Positions 1 to 9,670 of a stretch of 64,000 nt of DNA are shown here, one piece after another. The number at the start of each line of letters is the position of its first letter. Position 1 is the stretch's first letter. The stretch comes from Oscillospiraceae bacterium. Its GTDB lineage: Bacteria > Bacillota > Clostridia > Oscillospirales > Oscillospiraceae. The notes beneath the pieces are model-generated. The model had not been told where the DNA came from and did not search any database. It saw only the letters and a list, made by a program, of their open reading frames with translations. The translations under genes and the position numbers were made by a program. The DNA lies in NCBI GenBank assembly GCA_017415425.1, contig JAFQGT010000006.1, positions 62,001-126,000 on the forward strand, given 5' to 3'.

Positions 1-1
1 T

Positions 2-838
2 CTTGTGATCGTGGCAGCCAACAGCTTTTATGTGGTGCGGGAAAATCAGTATGCCTGCGTGGTGGAGTTTTCTAAGATCGTGGACACCAAGGACCAGGCA
101 GGCCTGCATTTCAAGATCCCCTTTCTGCACTCAGTGAAGTATTTCTCTAAGGCCGCCCAGTTTTATGACATCCCCCCTTCCGAGGTGCTGACCTCCGATA
201 AGCAGAATATGACCGTGGACTGCTATGTGCTGTGGCAAATTTCCGATCCCCTCCGGTTCTATCAGACTCTGGGTACTTCCGGTGTTGCAGAGCAGCGGCT
301 GGATGCCCTGACCTACAATACCCTGAAAAATGTGATGGGTACTCTGGCCCAGGCAGACATCATCAATATGGAAGACGGCGCCAAGCGCAACGAAATCTAC
401 GACGGCATTGCCGGTACGGTGGATGAACTGGCCCAGACCTATGGCATCAATGTGCTGGATGTAAAGATCAAGCGCTTTGACCTGCCGGAGAGCAACCTAA
501 ACGCGGTCTACTCCCGGATGATCTCCGAGCGGAATCAGATGGCGGAAAAGTACACCGCCGACGGCAATTACGAGGCATCCCTGCTGCGCAACGATGTGGA
601 TAAGCAGGTGAATATCACCATCTCCAACGCCAAGGCCGAGGCCGCCAAGCTGGAGGCCGAGGGTGAAGCGGAGTATATGCGACTGCTGGCCGAGGCTTAT
701 GACAGCCAGGAAAAGAAGGAGTTCTACGAGTTCATTCTGGCGCTGGATGCTCTGAAGCAGAGCCTCACCGGCAGCGAAAAGACGGTGATTCTGGACGGAG
801 ATTCCAAGTTGGCCCAGATTCTCACCGGCAACGGTTAA
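2..838 (+). CDS. hflC: HflC-like SPFH/band-7 protein, 5' end outside the window
   Basis: The SPFH (band 7) domain fills the first about 180 residues, followed by an Ala/Glu-rich coiled coil (AKAEAAKLEAEGEAEYMRL) and a short C-terminal tail, as in HflC. The frame is open to the left edge, and the visible part begins just after what should be the N-terminal membrane anchor, so the true start lies upstream. HflC normally pairs with HflK in the membrane and modulates the FtsH protease; hflK would be expected just upstream. Family assignment is firm; the partner cannot be checked here. Confidence 0.88.
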   Translation, partial: LVIVAANSFYVVRENQYACVVEFSKIVDTKDQAGLHFKIPFLHSVKYFSKAAQFYDIPPSEVLTSDKQNMTVDCYVLWQISDPLRFYQTLGTSGVAEQRLDALTYNTLKNVMGTLAQADIINMEDGAKRNEIYDGIAGTVDELAQTYGINVLDVKIKRFDLPESNLNAVYSRMISERNQMAEKYTADGNYEASLLRNDVDKQVNITISNAKAEAAKLEAEGEAEYMRLLAEAYDSQEKKEFYEFILALDALKQSLTGSEKTVILDGDSKLAQILTGNG

Positions 839-849
839 GGAGGTCGCCT

Positions 850-1173
850 ATGGCGATTCTTGAAAAGACCTTTCAGGAGGATTTTGACCGGCTGCTGAGC
901 CGGGTGGAAAAAATCGTGATGGATGGCAGCATTTCAGCTACCCTGGAGGAATCGGCGGACTATGAGACTCCTCAGGGACGGTGCAGTGTGCGGGTATTTG
1001 AGCGCTACAGCTACCTGGGCGGCAACCGGGTCAGTATGAGCGTGACGCTCTTCCAGGCCGGTGGGCTGGTACACCTGTGCGCCATTACCTCCGGCGGCAG
1101 TCAGGCGATGTTCTTCAAGCTGAACACCTGGGGTGAGGAGAGTTTTCTGGATACCCTCAGGGCGACCTTGTAA
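850..1173 (+). CDS. Small protein resembling DUF6054
   Basis: A 107-residue soluble protein starts 11 nt after hflC, with AAGGAGG overlapping the end of hflC, so the two are probably cotranscribed. The middle and C-terminal part (CSVRVFERYSYLGGNRVS, ITSGGSQAMFFK, NTWGEESFL) fits my memory of the uncharacterised DUF6054 family of Firmicutes. There is no signal peptide or membrane segment. No function is known. It is followed by an intrinsic terminator. Confidence 0.65.
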   Translation: MAILEKTFQEDFDRLLSRVEKIVMDGSISATLEESADYETPQGRCSVRVFERYSYLGGNRVSMSVTLFQAGGLVHLCAITSGGSQAMFFKLNTWGEESFLDTLRATL

Positions 1174-1182
1174 TCAAGAAAT

Positions 1183-1213
1183 GAGAGCGTTGCGAAAGCG
1201 GCGCTCTTTTTCT
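1183..1213 (+). terminator. Intrinsic terminator after the hflC operon
   Basis: An imperfect GC-rich hairpin (GAGCGTTGC, GAAA loop, GCGGCGCTC) is followed by TTTTT. Confidence 0.7.
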
Positions 1214-1282
1214 CGTTTTTTGGGCCTGCCCGGCAATGTCTGAAGAATTCATAAAAAATTCACGGAAAAGGTGAAATTTCTC

Positions 1283-1311
1283 TTGATTTTTTTTCCACTC
1301 TCTATTATAGT
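1283..1311 (+). promoter_or_regulatory. groESL promoter (SigA type)
   Basis: TTGATT, a 17-nt spacer and TATAGT lie immediately upstream of the CIRCE operator, so initiation would fall at or inside the operator, as expected for HrcA repression. Confidence 0.75.
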
Positions 1312-1318
1312 ATAGCTG

Positions 1319-1345
1319 TTAGCACTCAAAACAAAAGAGTGCTAA
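1319..1345 (+). promoter_or_regulatory. CIRCE operator (HrcA binding site) of groESL
   Basis: A perfect TTAGCACTC - 9 nt - GAGTGCTAA inverted repeat, identical to the CIRCE consensus. The cognate repressor gene hrcA is in the same window at 53311, with its own CIRCE. Confidence 0.97.
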
Positions 1346-1409
1346 CAAAATTGTAGATACTGGCGGCGCAGCCGCAATCTAAATACCGTTTTTTATGGAG
1401 GCAAGAACT

Positions 1410-3339
<1,930 letters not shown>

Positions 3340-3346
3340 GAACCCT

Positions 3347-3378
3347 AAATTCCCGGTCCAATGGACCGGGAATTTTTC
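3347..3378 (+). terminator. Intrinsic terminator after groEL
   Basis: A perfect 12-bp stem (AATTCCCGGTCC / GGACCGGGAATT) with an AAT loop, followed by TTT. Confidence 0.9.
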
Positions 3379-3420
3379 GTAAAAACCGGAAATTTCCATA
3401 AATTTGCGGCGAAAAAGCAC

Positions 3421-3449
3421 TTGACAATCCCCTACAGGTATGCTAAGAT
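3421..3449 (+). promoter_or_regulatory. infC operon promoter
   Basis: TTGACA, 17-nt spacer, TAAGAT; a near-consensus SigA promoter in the groEL-infC gap. Confidence 0.85.
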
Positions 3450-3455
3450 ACACGG

Positions 3456-3620
3456 GTAATAAAGAAGGCTGTACATCCGCCTCACCTCAAGCCAACGTGC
3501 AAAGAGGTTAATATTCCACTTCCCCAGCGGGGAAAATGTGAGTATGCGGATGGATTGCCATCCGCTTTTATTTTTGGCATCACAGGTGCCAAGGGCCTTA
3601 ATCATTTGGAGGTGCTTACC
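3456..3620 (+). promoter_or_regulatory. infC-rpmI-rplT leader with attenuator (L20-leader type)
   Basis: The leader can form a perfect terminator hairpin at 3546-3565 (GCGGATGG, ATTG loop, CCATCCGC) followed by TTTTATTTTT. Its 5' arm can instead pair with an upstream segment: CATCCGC (3474-3480) with GCGGATG (3546-3552), and CTCAC (3481-3485) with GTGAG (3538-3542). The terminator and this antiterminator exclude each other. In Bacillus the equivalent leader is controlled by ribosomal protein L20, encoded by the last gene of the operon. The structure is read from the sequence; L20 as ligand is by analogy. Confidence 0.85.
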
Positions 3621-4139
3621 ATAGCCAAGTTAGATCATCAGCTCAATGAGGAAATCCGGGACAAGGAGCTTCGCGTCATCGGTCAAGACGGCGCCCAGCT
3701 GGGTATTATGTCCGCTGCACAGGCCAACGAATTGGCCGAGGAACAGGGTCTGGACCTTGTGAAGATCTCTCCCAATGCCGTCCCCCCCGTCTGCAAGATT
3801 ATGGACTACTCCAAGTTCTGCTTCGATCAGAAGAAGCGGGAAAAGGAAGCCAAGAAGAACCAGAAGGTCGTGGAGATCAAGGAGATCCGTATGAGCCCCA
3901 GCATCGACACCAACGACTTCAACACCAAGGCAAGAGCAGCTCAGAAGTTTCTGGCTGACGGCAACCGTGTGAAGGTCAGCGTCCGCTTCCGCGGCCGTGA
4001 GATGGCCCACACCAATCTGGGCGAGAAGCTGCTGATGGACTTTGCCGAGGCCTGCGCTGAAATCGCCAATATGGAGAAGAACCCCAAGCTGGAAGGTCGG
4101 TTCATGGGAATGTTCCTGGCCCCCAAAAACAGTAAGTAA
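3621..4139 (+). CDS. infC: Translation initiation factor IF-3, AUA start
   Basis: A 172-residue IF-3 with the N-terminal domain ([17 protein letters not shown]), lysine-rich linker ([12 protein letters not shown]) and C-terminal domain ([15 protein letters not shown]). The start is read as ATA at 3621: GGAGG lies 8 nt upstream (3608-3612) and the family's N-terminus begins there. No in-frame ATG or GTG fits; the upstream TTG at 3555 is in the terminator loop. IF-3 rejects non-standard start codons, so a rare start gives autoregulation, as with AUU in E. coli infC. First gene of infC-rpmI-rplT. Confidence 0.93.
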   Translation: MAKLDHQLNEEIRDKELRVIGQDGAQLGIMSAAQANELAEEQGLDLVKISPNAVPPVCKIMDYSKFCFDQKKREKEAKKNQKVVEIKEIRMSPSIDTNDFNTKARAAQKFLADGNRVKVSVRFRGREMAHTNLGEKLLMDFAEACAEIANMEKNPKLEGRFMGMFLAPKNSK

Positions 4140-4183
4140 CAAATTTTTGTTCTATCACCAATGAAACGGAAGGAGAACCAATT

Positions 4184-4381
4184 ATGCCCAAGCTGAAAAC
4201 CCATAGCGGTGCAAAGAAGAGATTCAACCTGACCAAGACCGGTAAGGTTAAGAGAGCCCGCGCATACAAGAGCCATATCCTCACCAAGAAGGATACCAAG
4301 CGTACCCGTCGTCTTCGCACCACTGCCTACGCGGATGTTACCAACGTAGCTGCTGTCAAGAAGATGATTCCCTACAAATAA
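4184..4381 (+). CDS. rpmI: 50S ribosomal protein bL35
   Basis: 65 residues, very basic, with the L35 signature start [14 protein letters not shown] and the internal [11 protein letters not shown] motif. AAGGAG lies upstream of the ATG. Second gene of the infC-rpmI-rplT operon; a small component of the large ribosomal subunit. Confidence 0.97.
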   Translation: MPKLKTHSGAKKRFNLTKTGKVKRARAYKSHILTKKDTKRTRRLRTTAYADVTNVAAVKKMIPYK

Positions 4382-4401
4382 GCCAAGGAGGATATTGAGA
4401 A

Positions 4402-4758
4402 ATGGCAAGAGTCAAAGGCGCAATGATGACGCGCAAGAGAAGAAATGCTACCCTGAAGCTGGCCAAGGGCTACTGGGGTTCTAAGTCCAGACACTTTAAG
4501 ATGGCCAAGCAGCAGGTTATGAAGTCCGGCAACTATGCTTATGTTGGCCGTAAGCTGAAGAAGCGTGACTACCGCAGACTGTGGATCACTCGTATCAGCG
4601 CTGCTGTTGCTCCCTTCGGCCTGAACTACTCCACCTTTATGAACGGTGTGAAGAAGGCTGGCATCGAGATGAACCGCAAGAGCCTGTCCGAGATGGCTAT
4701 CCAGGACGCAGCTGCTTTCGCCGCTCTGGTGGAGAAGGCAAAGTCTGCTCTGAACTAA
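4402..4758 (+). CDS. rplT: 50S ribosomal protein bL20
   Basis: 118 residues with the L20 signature ([21 protein letters not shown], then the [11 protein letters not shown] region and [10 protein letters not shown]). It starts 20 nt after rpmI behind AAGGAGG. L20 is needed for early assembly of the large subunit and, in Bacillus, represses this same operon by binding its leader, which fits the leader at 3456-3620. Confidence 0.97.
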   Translation: MARVKGAMMTRKRRNATLKLAKGYWGSKSRHFKMAKQQVMKSGNYAYVGRKLKKRDYRRLWITRISAAVAPFGLNYSTFMNGVKKAGIEMNRKSLSEMAIQDAAAFAALVEKAKSALN

Positions 4759-4764
4759 GCGAAT

Positions 4765-4796
4765 AAAAGGCCCTGCCCAACGGCAGGGCCTTTTGC
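4765..4796 (+). terminator. Intrinsic terminator after rplT
   Basis: Stem AAAAGGCCCTGCC / GGCAGGGCCTTTT with a short loop. Confidence 0.9.
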
Positions 4797-4820
4797 GTAA
4801 CCCGGAAAGGAGAATCTCCT

Positions 4821-5399
4821 ATGAATGTAAACGAGGCCATTATCCGCCGGCGCTCTGTCCGGCAGTATCAAGACCGGCCTGTAGAGCCGCAGCTTCTGCA
4901 GAAGTTGCTGGAAGTGATGCCCTATTATATGTCCCCTGCCAACCTGCAGCCGCTGAAGTTTTTGGCGGTCTCCGACCCGGAGGTGTGCCGCCGGGTGTTT
5001 CCCGCGCTGAAGTGGGCGGCCTACCTGCCGGGATACACCATCACCCGGGAACAGGAGCCCCAGGCCTATATTGTGATCTTAGGGGATAAGTCTGTCTGCA
5101 AGGAGTTTCAGTTTGCCGCCGGCTCTGCCACCACGGCGCTTTCCCTGGCGGCCTATGAACTGGGTCTGGACAGCTGCTGCCTTGCCAGCGCGGATCGGAA
5201 TGCCCTGTATCCTCTGTTGGGCATCGACCCAGAGGAGATGGAATTGCTGTATGTGATTTCTCTGGGCTATGGCGCCCACGGCGGAAGGACTGTGCCGATG
5301 GAAGACAGCTGCCGGTATTATCTGGAGGGGCAGGATTTTGTGGTTCCCAAAAGAAGACTGGAAGATATCGTCCGGTTTGATCGGTGGGACAATGGCTGA
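4821..5399 (+). CDS. Nitroreductase-family flavoprotein
   Basis: 192 residues. The N-terminus (EAIIRRRSVRQYQDRPV) is the FMN-binding opening of the nitroreductase fold, and the centre (GSATTALSLAAYELGLDSCC) matches the second family block. Members are FMN enzymes that reduce nitro compounds, quinones or flavins with NAD(P)H; the real substrate cannot be told. The start has GGAAAGGAG upstream. It overlaps the following pseudouridine synthase by 8 nt, so both are likely on one transcript with galK. Confidence 0.85.
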   Translation: MNVNEAIIRRRSVRQYQDRPVEPQLLQKLLEVMPYYMSPANLQPLKFLAVSDPEVCRRVFPALKWAAYLPGYTITREQEPQAYIVILGDKSVCKEFQFAAGSATTALSLAAYELGLDSCCLASADRNALYPLLGIDPEEMELLYVISLGYGAHGGRTVPMEDSCRYYLEGQDFVVPKRRLEDIVRFDRWDNG

Positions 5400-6267
5400 G
5401 ATGGAACTGAAGATCATTGCTACCCGCTCCGGGCGTCTCTCCTCTTTTCTGCGGGAGGAGCTGCAGATGTCTGCCGGGCTGATGAACCGGCTGAAGTGGC
5501 AGGAGTTATTGTTTGTCAACGGTGAGCCCCAGCATACCGACTATCCGGTAGCGCCCGGGGATGTGATCACCGTTCCGCTGAATGAGCCTGCGCCGGATTA
5601 TCCGGCAGAGGCAGGGGAACTGACGGTTTTATATGAGGACGACCACATTCTGGCGGTGGATAAGCCTGCCGGTATGCTGATCCACCCCTCCCGCTCCCGG
5701 CTCACCGGAACACTGGCCAACCGGGTGGTGGGGTATTATGAAACAACCGGCCAGCGCTGTGCTTTTCATCCTCTGACCCGGCTGGATCGGGACACCTTTG
5801 GCGTGGTGCTGCTGGCGAAAAATGCCCATATCCACGCCCTGCTGAACCGGCTGCACGAAGATGGCGGATTTCAAAAGATCTATCACGCCCTGGTGTTTGG
5901 CGGACCACAGGAGGACGGGGGTGTGATCGATGACCCGATTGCCCGATGTCCGCTGCCCAGCCTGCTGCGGCAGGTGCATCCGGAGGGAAAACCCTCCAGA
6001 ACGGAGTTTTCCGTGCTGGAGCGGGGGGATAGCGTAACCAAGCTGGCGCTGCGACCCATTACCGGCCGGACCCATCAGCTGCGGGTCCACTGTGCCCACA
6101 GGGGATTTCCTATACTGGGAGACCCCCAATACGGAAGTCCGGAATCCATAGAATTTTCTGCCAAACTGGGGTATACCACCCAGCTTTTGTGCGCCAAAGA
6201 ATTGACCTTTTCCCACCCGGTCACCGGAGCACCGATCACCATACACTCGGAATTGGATGTGCCATAA
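5392..6267 (+). CDS. RluA-family 23S rRNA/tRNA pseudouridine synthase
   Basis: 291 residues: an S4-like RNA-binding segment (about 10-75), then the catalytic domain with HPLTRLDRDTFGVVLLAK, whose RLD aspartate is the family's catalytic residue, and the downstream TGRTHQLRVH motif. The start at 5392 overlaps the nitroreductase stop; ATG 5401 is an alternative. It isomerises uridine to pseudouridine in structured RNA; the exact site is not predictable. A second RluA-family gene lies at 38524. Confidence 0.9.
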   Translation: MAEMELKIIATRSGRLSSFLREELQMSAGLMNRLKWQELLFVNGEPQHTDYPVAPGDVITVPLNEPAPDYPAEAGELTVLYEDDHILAVDKPAGMLIHPSRSRLTGTLANRVVGYYETTGQRCAFHPLTRLDRDTFGVVLLAKNAHIHALLNRLHEDGGFQKIYHALVFGGPQEDGGVIDDPIARCPLPSLLRQVHPEGKPSRTEFSVLERGDSVTKLALRPITGRTHQLRVHCAHRGFPILGDPQYGSPESIEFSAKLGYTTQLLCAKELTFSHPVTGAPITIHSELDVP

Positions 6268-6302
6268 AAGGGTGGAATATACTACCATACAGGAGGCTTT
6301 TT

Positions 6303-7499
6303 ATGCGCCTTTCTACGGAGCGAATACAGACGCTGACCCGGGGATTTGATGCCGGGTTTTGCGGTACGCCTACAGATTTTTTCTCCGCGCCGGGACGGAC
6401 GGAGATCAGCGGTAACCATACGGATCATCAACGGGGAATGGTGTTGGCCGCTGCGGTGGATCTGGATATGCAGGCGGCGGTGAGGGAGAACGGCACCGGG
6501 AAGATCCGGGTCTTGTCCAAGGACTATCCTATGTACGAGATTTCTTTGAATCAGCTGACGCCTATTGCAGAGGAGGTCAATACCACTCCCGCCCTGATTC
6601 GGGGCGTTGCCGCAGGCTTTGCTCAGCGGGGATGCACCATCCGGGGGTTTGATGTTTATATGGAGTCGGCGGTGCTGCCCGGATCGGGACTTAGCTCCTC
6701 GGCGGCCTTTGAGGTGCTGATGGGAACCATCATCAACCACCTGTTTTTCCAAGGTAAAGCTACCCCGGCGGAGGTGGCAAAGATCGGTCAGTATGCAGAG
6801 AACACCTTCTTCGGCAAGCCCTGCGGTCTGATGGATCAGATGGCCTCCGCGGTAGGAGGTATGGTGTGCATCGACTTTGCAGATGACCCGGTGATCACGC
6901 CGGTAAACTTTGATTTTGCTGCCTGCGGGCATATGCTATGCATCATTGACACCCGGGCAAGCCACGGAGAACTGACCGGAGAATATGCCGCCATTACCGA
7001 TGAGCTAAAAGCTATCTGCCGCTATTTTGGGAAAGAAGTGCTCCGGGAAGTGGCGGAGGAGGACTTCTATCGGCAGATCCCTCAGCTGCGAATCCAATGC
7101 GGAGATCGGGCAGTGTTGCGGGCGATCCATTTTTACGAGGAGAATGCCCGTGTACCCCGCCAGGTGGCGGCGCTGCAGGCAGGAGATTTTGAAACCTTTC
7201 TTGCAATGGTACGGGAAAGCGGTCATTCTTCCTATATGCAGCTGCAAAATGTGATCTCTGCCGGCAGCGTGGCCTGCCAGGAGGTGGCGTTGGCGCTGGC
7301 GCTGTGCCGGCGGTATCTCCGGGGACGGGGCGCGTATCGGGTCCACGGAGGCGGCTTTGCCGGCACGGTGCAGGCCTTTGTGCCGCTGGATCTGCTGGAA
7401 TCCTTCCGTACAGGAATCGAAGCAGTGTTCGGACAGGATGCGTGCCATACGCTGACCATCCGCTCAGATGGCGGCGTGTTGGTGGAGGGAATCTACTGA
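6303..7499 (+). CDS. galK: Galactokinase-like GHMP kinase
   Basis: 398 residues. The N-terminal signature APGRTEISGNHTDHQRG is a variant of the galactokinase GRVNLIGEHTDY motif, and LPGSGLSSSAAFEV is the GHMP ATP-binding loop; HGGGFAGTVQAFV is the third GHMP motif. AGGAGG precedes the ATG at 6303. Phosphorylation of galactose at C1 (Leloir pathway) is the likely reaction, but galT and galE are not adjacent and the signature is divergent, so another sugar is possible. Confidence 0.8.
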   Translation: MRLSTERIQTLTRGFDAGFCGTPTDFFSAPGRTEISGNHTDHQRGMVLAAAVDLDMQAAVRENGTGKIRVLSKDYPMYEISLNQLTPIAEEVNTTPALIRGVAAGFAQRGCTIRGFDVYMESAVLPGSGLSSSAAFEVLMGTIINHLFFQGKATPAEVAKIGQYAENTFFGKPCGLMDQMASAVGGMVCIDFADDPVITPVNFDFAACGHMLCIIDTRASHGELTGEYAAITDELKAICRYFGKEVLREVAEEDFYRQIPQLRIQCGDRAVLRAIHFYEENARVPRQVAALQAGDFETFLAMVRESGHSSYMQLQNVISAGSVACQEVALALALCRRYLRGRGAYRVHGGGFAGTVQAFVPLDLLESFRTGIEAVFGQDACHTLTIRSDGGVLVEGIY

Positions 7500-7520
7500 C
7501 CGCTCTCAAAAAATCCAAAT

Positions 7521-7549
7521 AAAAAACCCTCTCCATAGGAGAGGGTTTT
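7521..7549 (+). terminator. Terminator between convergent galK and PLC-like gene
   Basis: Stem AACCCTCTCC / GGAGAGGGTT with T residues after and A residues before, so it can act on both strands. Confidence 0.85.
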
Positions 7550-7558
7550 GTTGCTTTT

Positions 7559-8344
7559 TTATCCGAATATGGGGTCGAATGCTTGGTCAAGGGGTGCGTT
7601 GTAGGTCAAATGGGAAGTTAGCTGAAGAAGCAACTGGGGGAATTTTTCCTCTGCCTGCTGATACAGAGCCAGAAGCGGTTCGTCCAGATGGGCGCAGAGG
7701 GGGTTGGGCGTTTCCGGTATGAAAAAGTCCTGCTGTTTTTTTCTTACAATTCCCACGCCTGTAGACAGGAGCTTTCGGGCAGAGGAGGATTTGGTGGCAA
7801 AGACCCGGGTGGTCAGGGCCATATTTTTCAGACCTATGGCTACGGTCTGCTCTGTTGTTCCGGGATAAAACCGGGCAACAATTTGCATTTCCCGGGACAT
7901 CAAAACCATATGCCGGCTGATATTCTGGGTGTGGGGCGGAATTTTTCCGTCCAGTTCCAATAAGAACCGGTCAAATTCCATCTCAATTTCGGTGTGGCCG
8001 GCAGTACCCAGCTCTGCCTGCGCATTTACCAGCGGATGGCAGTGGGAATCCAGCACGTAGTGGCACAGCACGCCGTACAGGTAGGCCTGCGCCTCCTCGG
8101 AAGGAACCAGCCGCAGACCCCGGCAGACCCGGGTGAAAAACACGTTACCGCTTTGCAGATGCAGCTGGCTGCCAAGAAGGTCAAACCGGTTCTTTGCAAG
8201 GGGGTTATAAAAGAAGAAGAAATCCGGGCCGTGCAGACCCACATCATAGAGTCTGCGATAGCGGGTCACGACTTTGCGCAGATCGGCGGGCATTTTGGGA
8301 AGAACGGCGGCACCGAATCGGTAATGGGCATAGTGGGATGGCAT
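7559..8344 (-). CDS. Zinc-dependent phospholipase C-like protein
   Basis: 261 residues. Histidine-rich blocks (MPSHYAHYRFG at the start, LCHYVLDSHCHPLVNAQ near 90, TEIEMEFDRFL near 115) are typical of the uncharacterised zinc-dependent phospholipase C/S1-P1-fold proteins of Firmicutes. No signal peptide is visible, so it is probably cytosolic, unlike secreted phospholipase C. The start at 8344 has AAAGGAGGG upstream; an earlier in-frame start would overlap that site. Monocistronic. Confidence 0.7.
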   Translation of the reverse strand: MPSHYAHYRFGAAVLPKMPADLRKVVTRYRRLYDVGLHGPDFFFFYNPLAKNRFDLLGSQLHLQSGNVFFTRVCRGLRLVPSEEAQAYLYGVLCHYVLDSHCHPLVNAQAELGTAGHTEIEMEFDRFLLELDGKIPPHTQNISRHMVLMSREMQIVARFYPGTTEQTVAIGLKNMALTTRVFATKSSSARKLLSTGVGIVRKKQQDFFIPETPNPLCAHLDEPLLALYQQAEEKFPQLLLQLTSHLTYNAPLDQAFDPIFG

Positions 8345-8423
8345 AAAAGACCCTCCTTTCAAAAACGTCTGGTTTTATTTTACAATATTTCTGCCGCGAA
8401 AAAAAGACCCATTGTGTAAAAAT

Positions 8424-8455
8424 CAAAAAATTCCCCCGGCTGAGCCAGGGGAATC
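8424..8455 (-). terminator. Terminator after the YerB-like gene
   Basis: Read on the minus strand, ATTCCCCTGGC / GCCGGGGGAAT is followed by TTTTTT. Confidence 0.8.
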
Positions 8456-8460
8456 GGTAA

Positions 8461-9591
8461 TTACTGGTAAGTGGCGGGTTTTATGGGAGAGGCGACGGCC
8501 ACATAGGTCTTGCCAACACCCAGAATCAGCTCAGAGCCGTCCTCCAAGGTATAGGTAAAGGGGTCATTGAGACTTTCCCGGTGCCAGGTGATGGGAACGA
8601 CCTTGCCATCTATGGCAGCCAGACCCTGGCCGCTGCCCAGCAGATCGTAGAAAGAGCGGTTGTAGGTGCCGTCGTAGATAAACCACTGGTCGGAATAAAC
8701 CACCAGCACATTCTTAAAGGACATCTGCTGGTCGTATTCTGCATCCACATAGGATTTGCCATACTGGCTCATATCGAAGAGCTCGGTTTCAGCATTGTAA
8801 GTAAAACGGGAGGTCTTGCCGCCCCGGAAGGTGACGGTGATCTCATTGGCGGTATCACCCTGCAGTTGGGATTCCTCTGTAAAGGCCAGACCGAAGTCCC
8901 GGGAAACGGGCTGATACAGAGCTTTTTGCTCCAGCGCTTTTTGGGCGCGTCCGCCGTCTGTGAACAGGGTGTGCTCCCAGGCGTAGCCTTCCAGGTTATA
9001 GCGGTCATTATCCCGGAAGAAATAGGTGCCTTCGTAGTAGCGGGCATCGATATGCTTCCAGTTGGGGATTACGTTGCCGGAGTCGTCATAGTTGCCGTTC
9101 AGGCCGTACCGGCTGCCGCCGCAATGGAACAAAGGGGCGTCAAAGGAGACAGCCACATTGTTAAAGAAACTGCGGTCGCTGCGGACAGGACCGATCTTAC
9201 CCACATCCGTAAAGTCGGTGTACAGAGCCAGCATCCGGGTGATGCCGCCTTCGGTCTCGATCTCATAGATCATATCCGCCTTGCTGACACCGTAGTGGGG
9301 CAGGGCATCTTGAATATTGTTGATCACGATCGCGTTGACCTGGCCGATCCACGCCTCCTCCAGCAGCTGGCCGGTGAGAGGGTGGCGGTACTGCACCACC
9401 GGCTCGGTGGTTTCCGTACCCTCTGTAACGTCCGTAGGTTCGGTGGCTTCTGTAGCCTCCGTATGCTCAGTGGATTCTGTGACCTCCGTGGTTTCGGTGG
9501 GTTCGGTAGAGGGCTGAGTTTCTGTGGAATCCTTGCCGCAGGCACACAGCAGCAGGCATAGGGTCAAAAGAATAATATAAAAATGCTTCAT
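8461..9591 (-). CDS. yerB: YerB-like (DUF3048) lipoprotein with Thr/Glu-rich linker
   Basis: 376 residues: a lipoprotein signal with lipobox LLCACG (Cys18), a low-complexity linker of TE/TEAT/TEPT units (about 20-65), then a DUF3048 domain (INNIQDALPHYGVSKADMIYE, SDRSFFNNVAVSFDAPLFH, and the C-terminal part). The protein should be anchored outside the membrane, with the linker spanning part of the wall. Function of the family is unknown. It has its own promoter at 9621-9649. Confidence 0.85.
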   Translation of the reverse strand: MKHFYIILLTLCLLLCACGKDSTETQPSTEPTETTEVTESTEHTEATEATEPTDVTEGTETTEPVVQYRHPLTGQLLEEAWIGQVNAIVINNIQDALPHYGVSKADMIYEIETEGGITRMLALYTDFTDVGKIGPVRSDRSFFNNVAVSFDAPLFHCGGSRYGLNGNYDDSGNVIPNWKHIDARYYEGTYFFRDNDRYNLEGYAWEHTLFTDGGRAQKALEQKALYQPVSRDFGLAFTEESQLQGDTANEITVTFRGGKTSRFTYNAETELFDMSQYGKSYVDAEYDQQMSFKNVLVVYSDQWFIYDGTYNRSFYDLLGSGQGLAAIDGKVVPITWHRESLNDPFTYTLEDGSELILGVGKTYVAVASPIKPATYQ

Positions 9592-9620
9592 AGGCGAATC
9601 CTTTCTGTTTATATGGGCCT

Positions 9621-9649
9621 ATTGTAGCAGAATTGCTCGAAAAAAGCAA
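9621..9649 (-). promoter_or_regulatory. Promoter of the YerB-like gene
   Basis: On the minus strand, TTGCTT, 17-nt spacer, TACAAT, about 30 nt before the ATG. Confidence 0.65.
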
Positions 9650-9670
9650 CCGGAAGAGACTTCCTGTAAA

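Noticed and set aside
3555..3620. infC starting at TTG 3555
   Set aside because: This TTG is in the loop of the leader terminator and lacks a ribosome site; the family N-terminus begins at ATA 3621.
9390..9535. Tandem repeats in the YerB-like gene as a CRISPR or VNTR
   Set aside because: Imperfect Thr/Glu codon repeats of a wall-spanning linker, the same kind as in the GH25 protein; no spacers.
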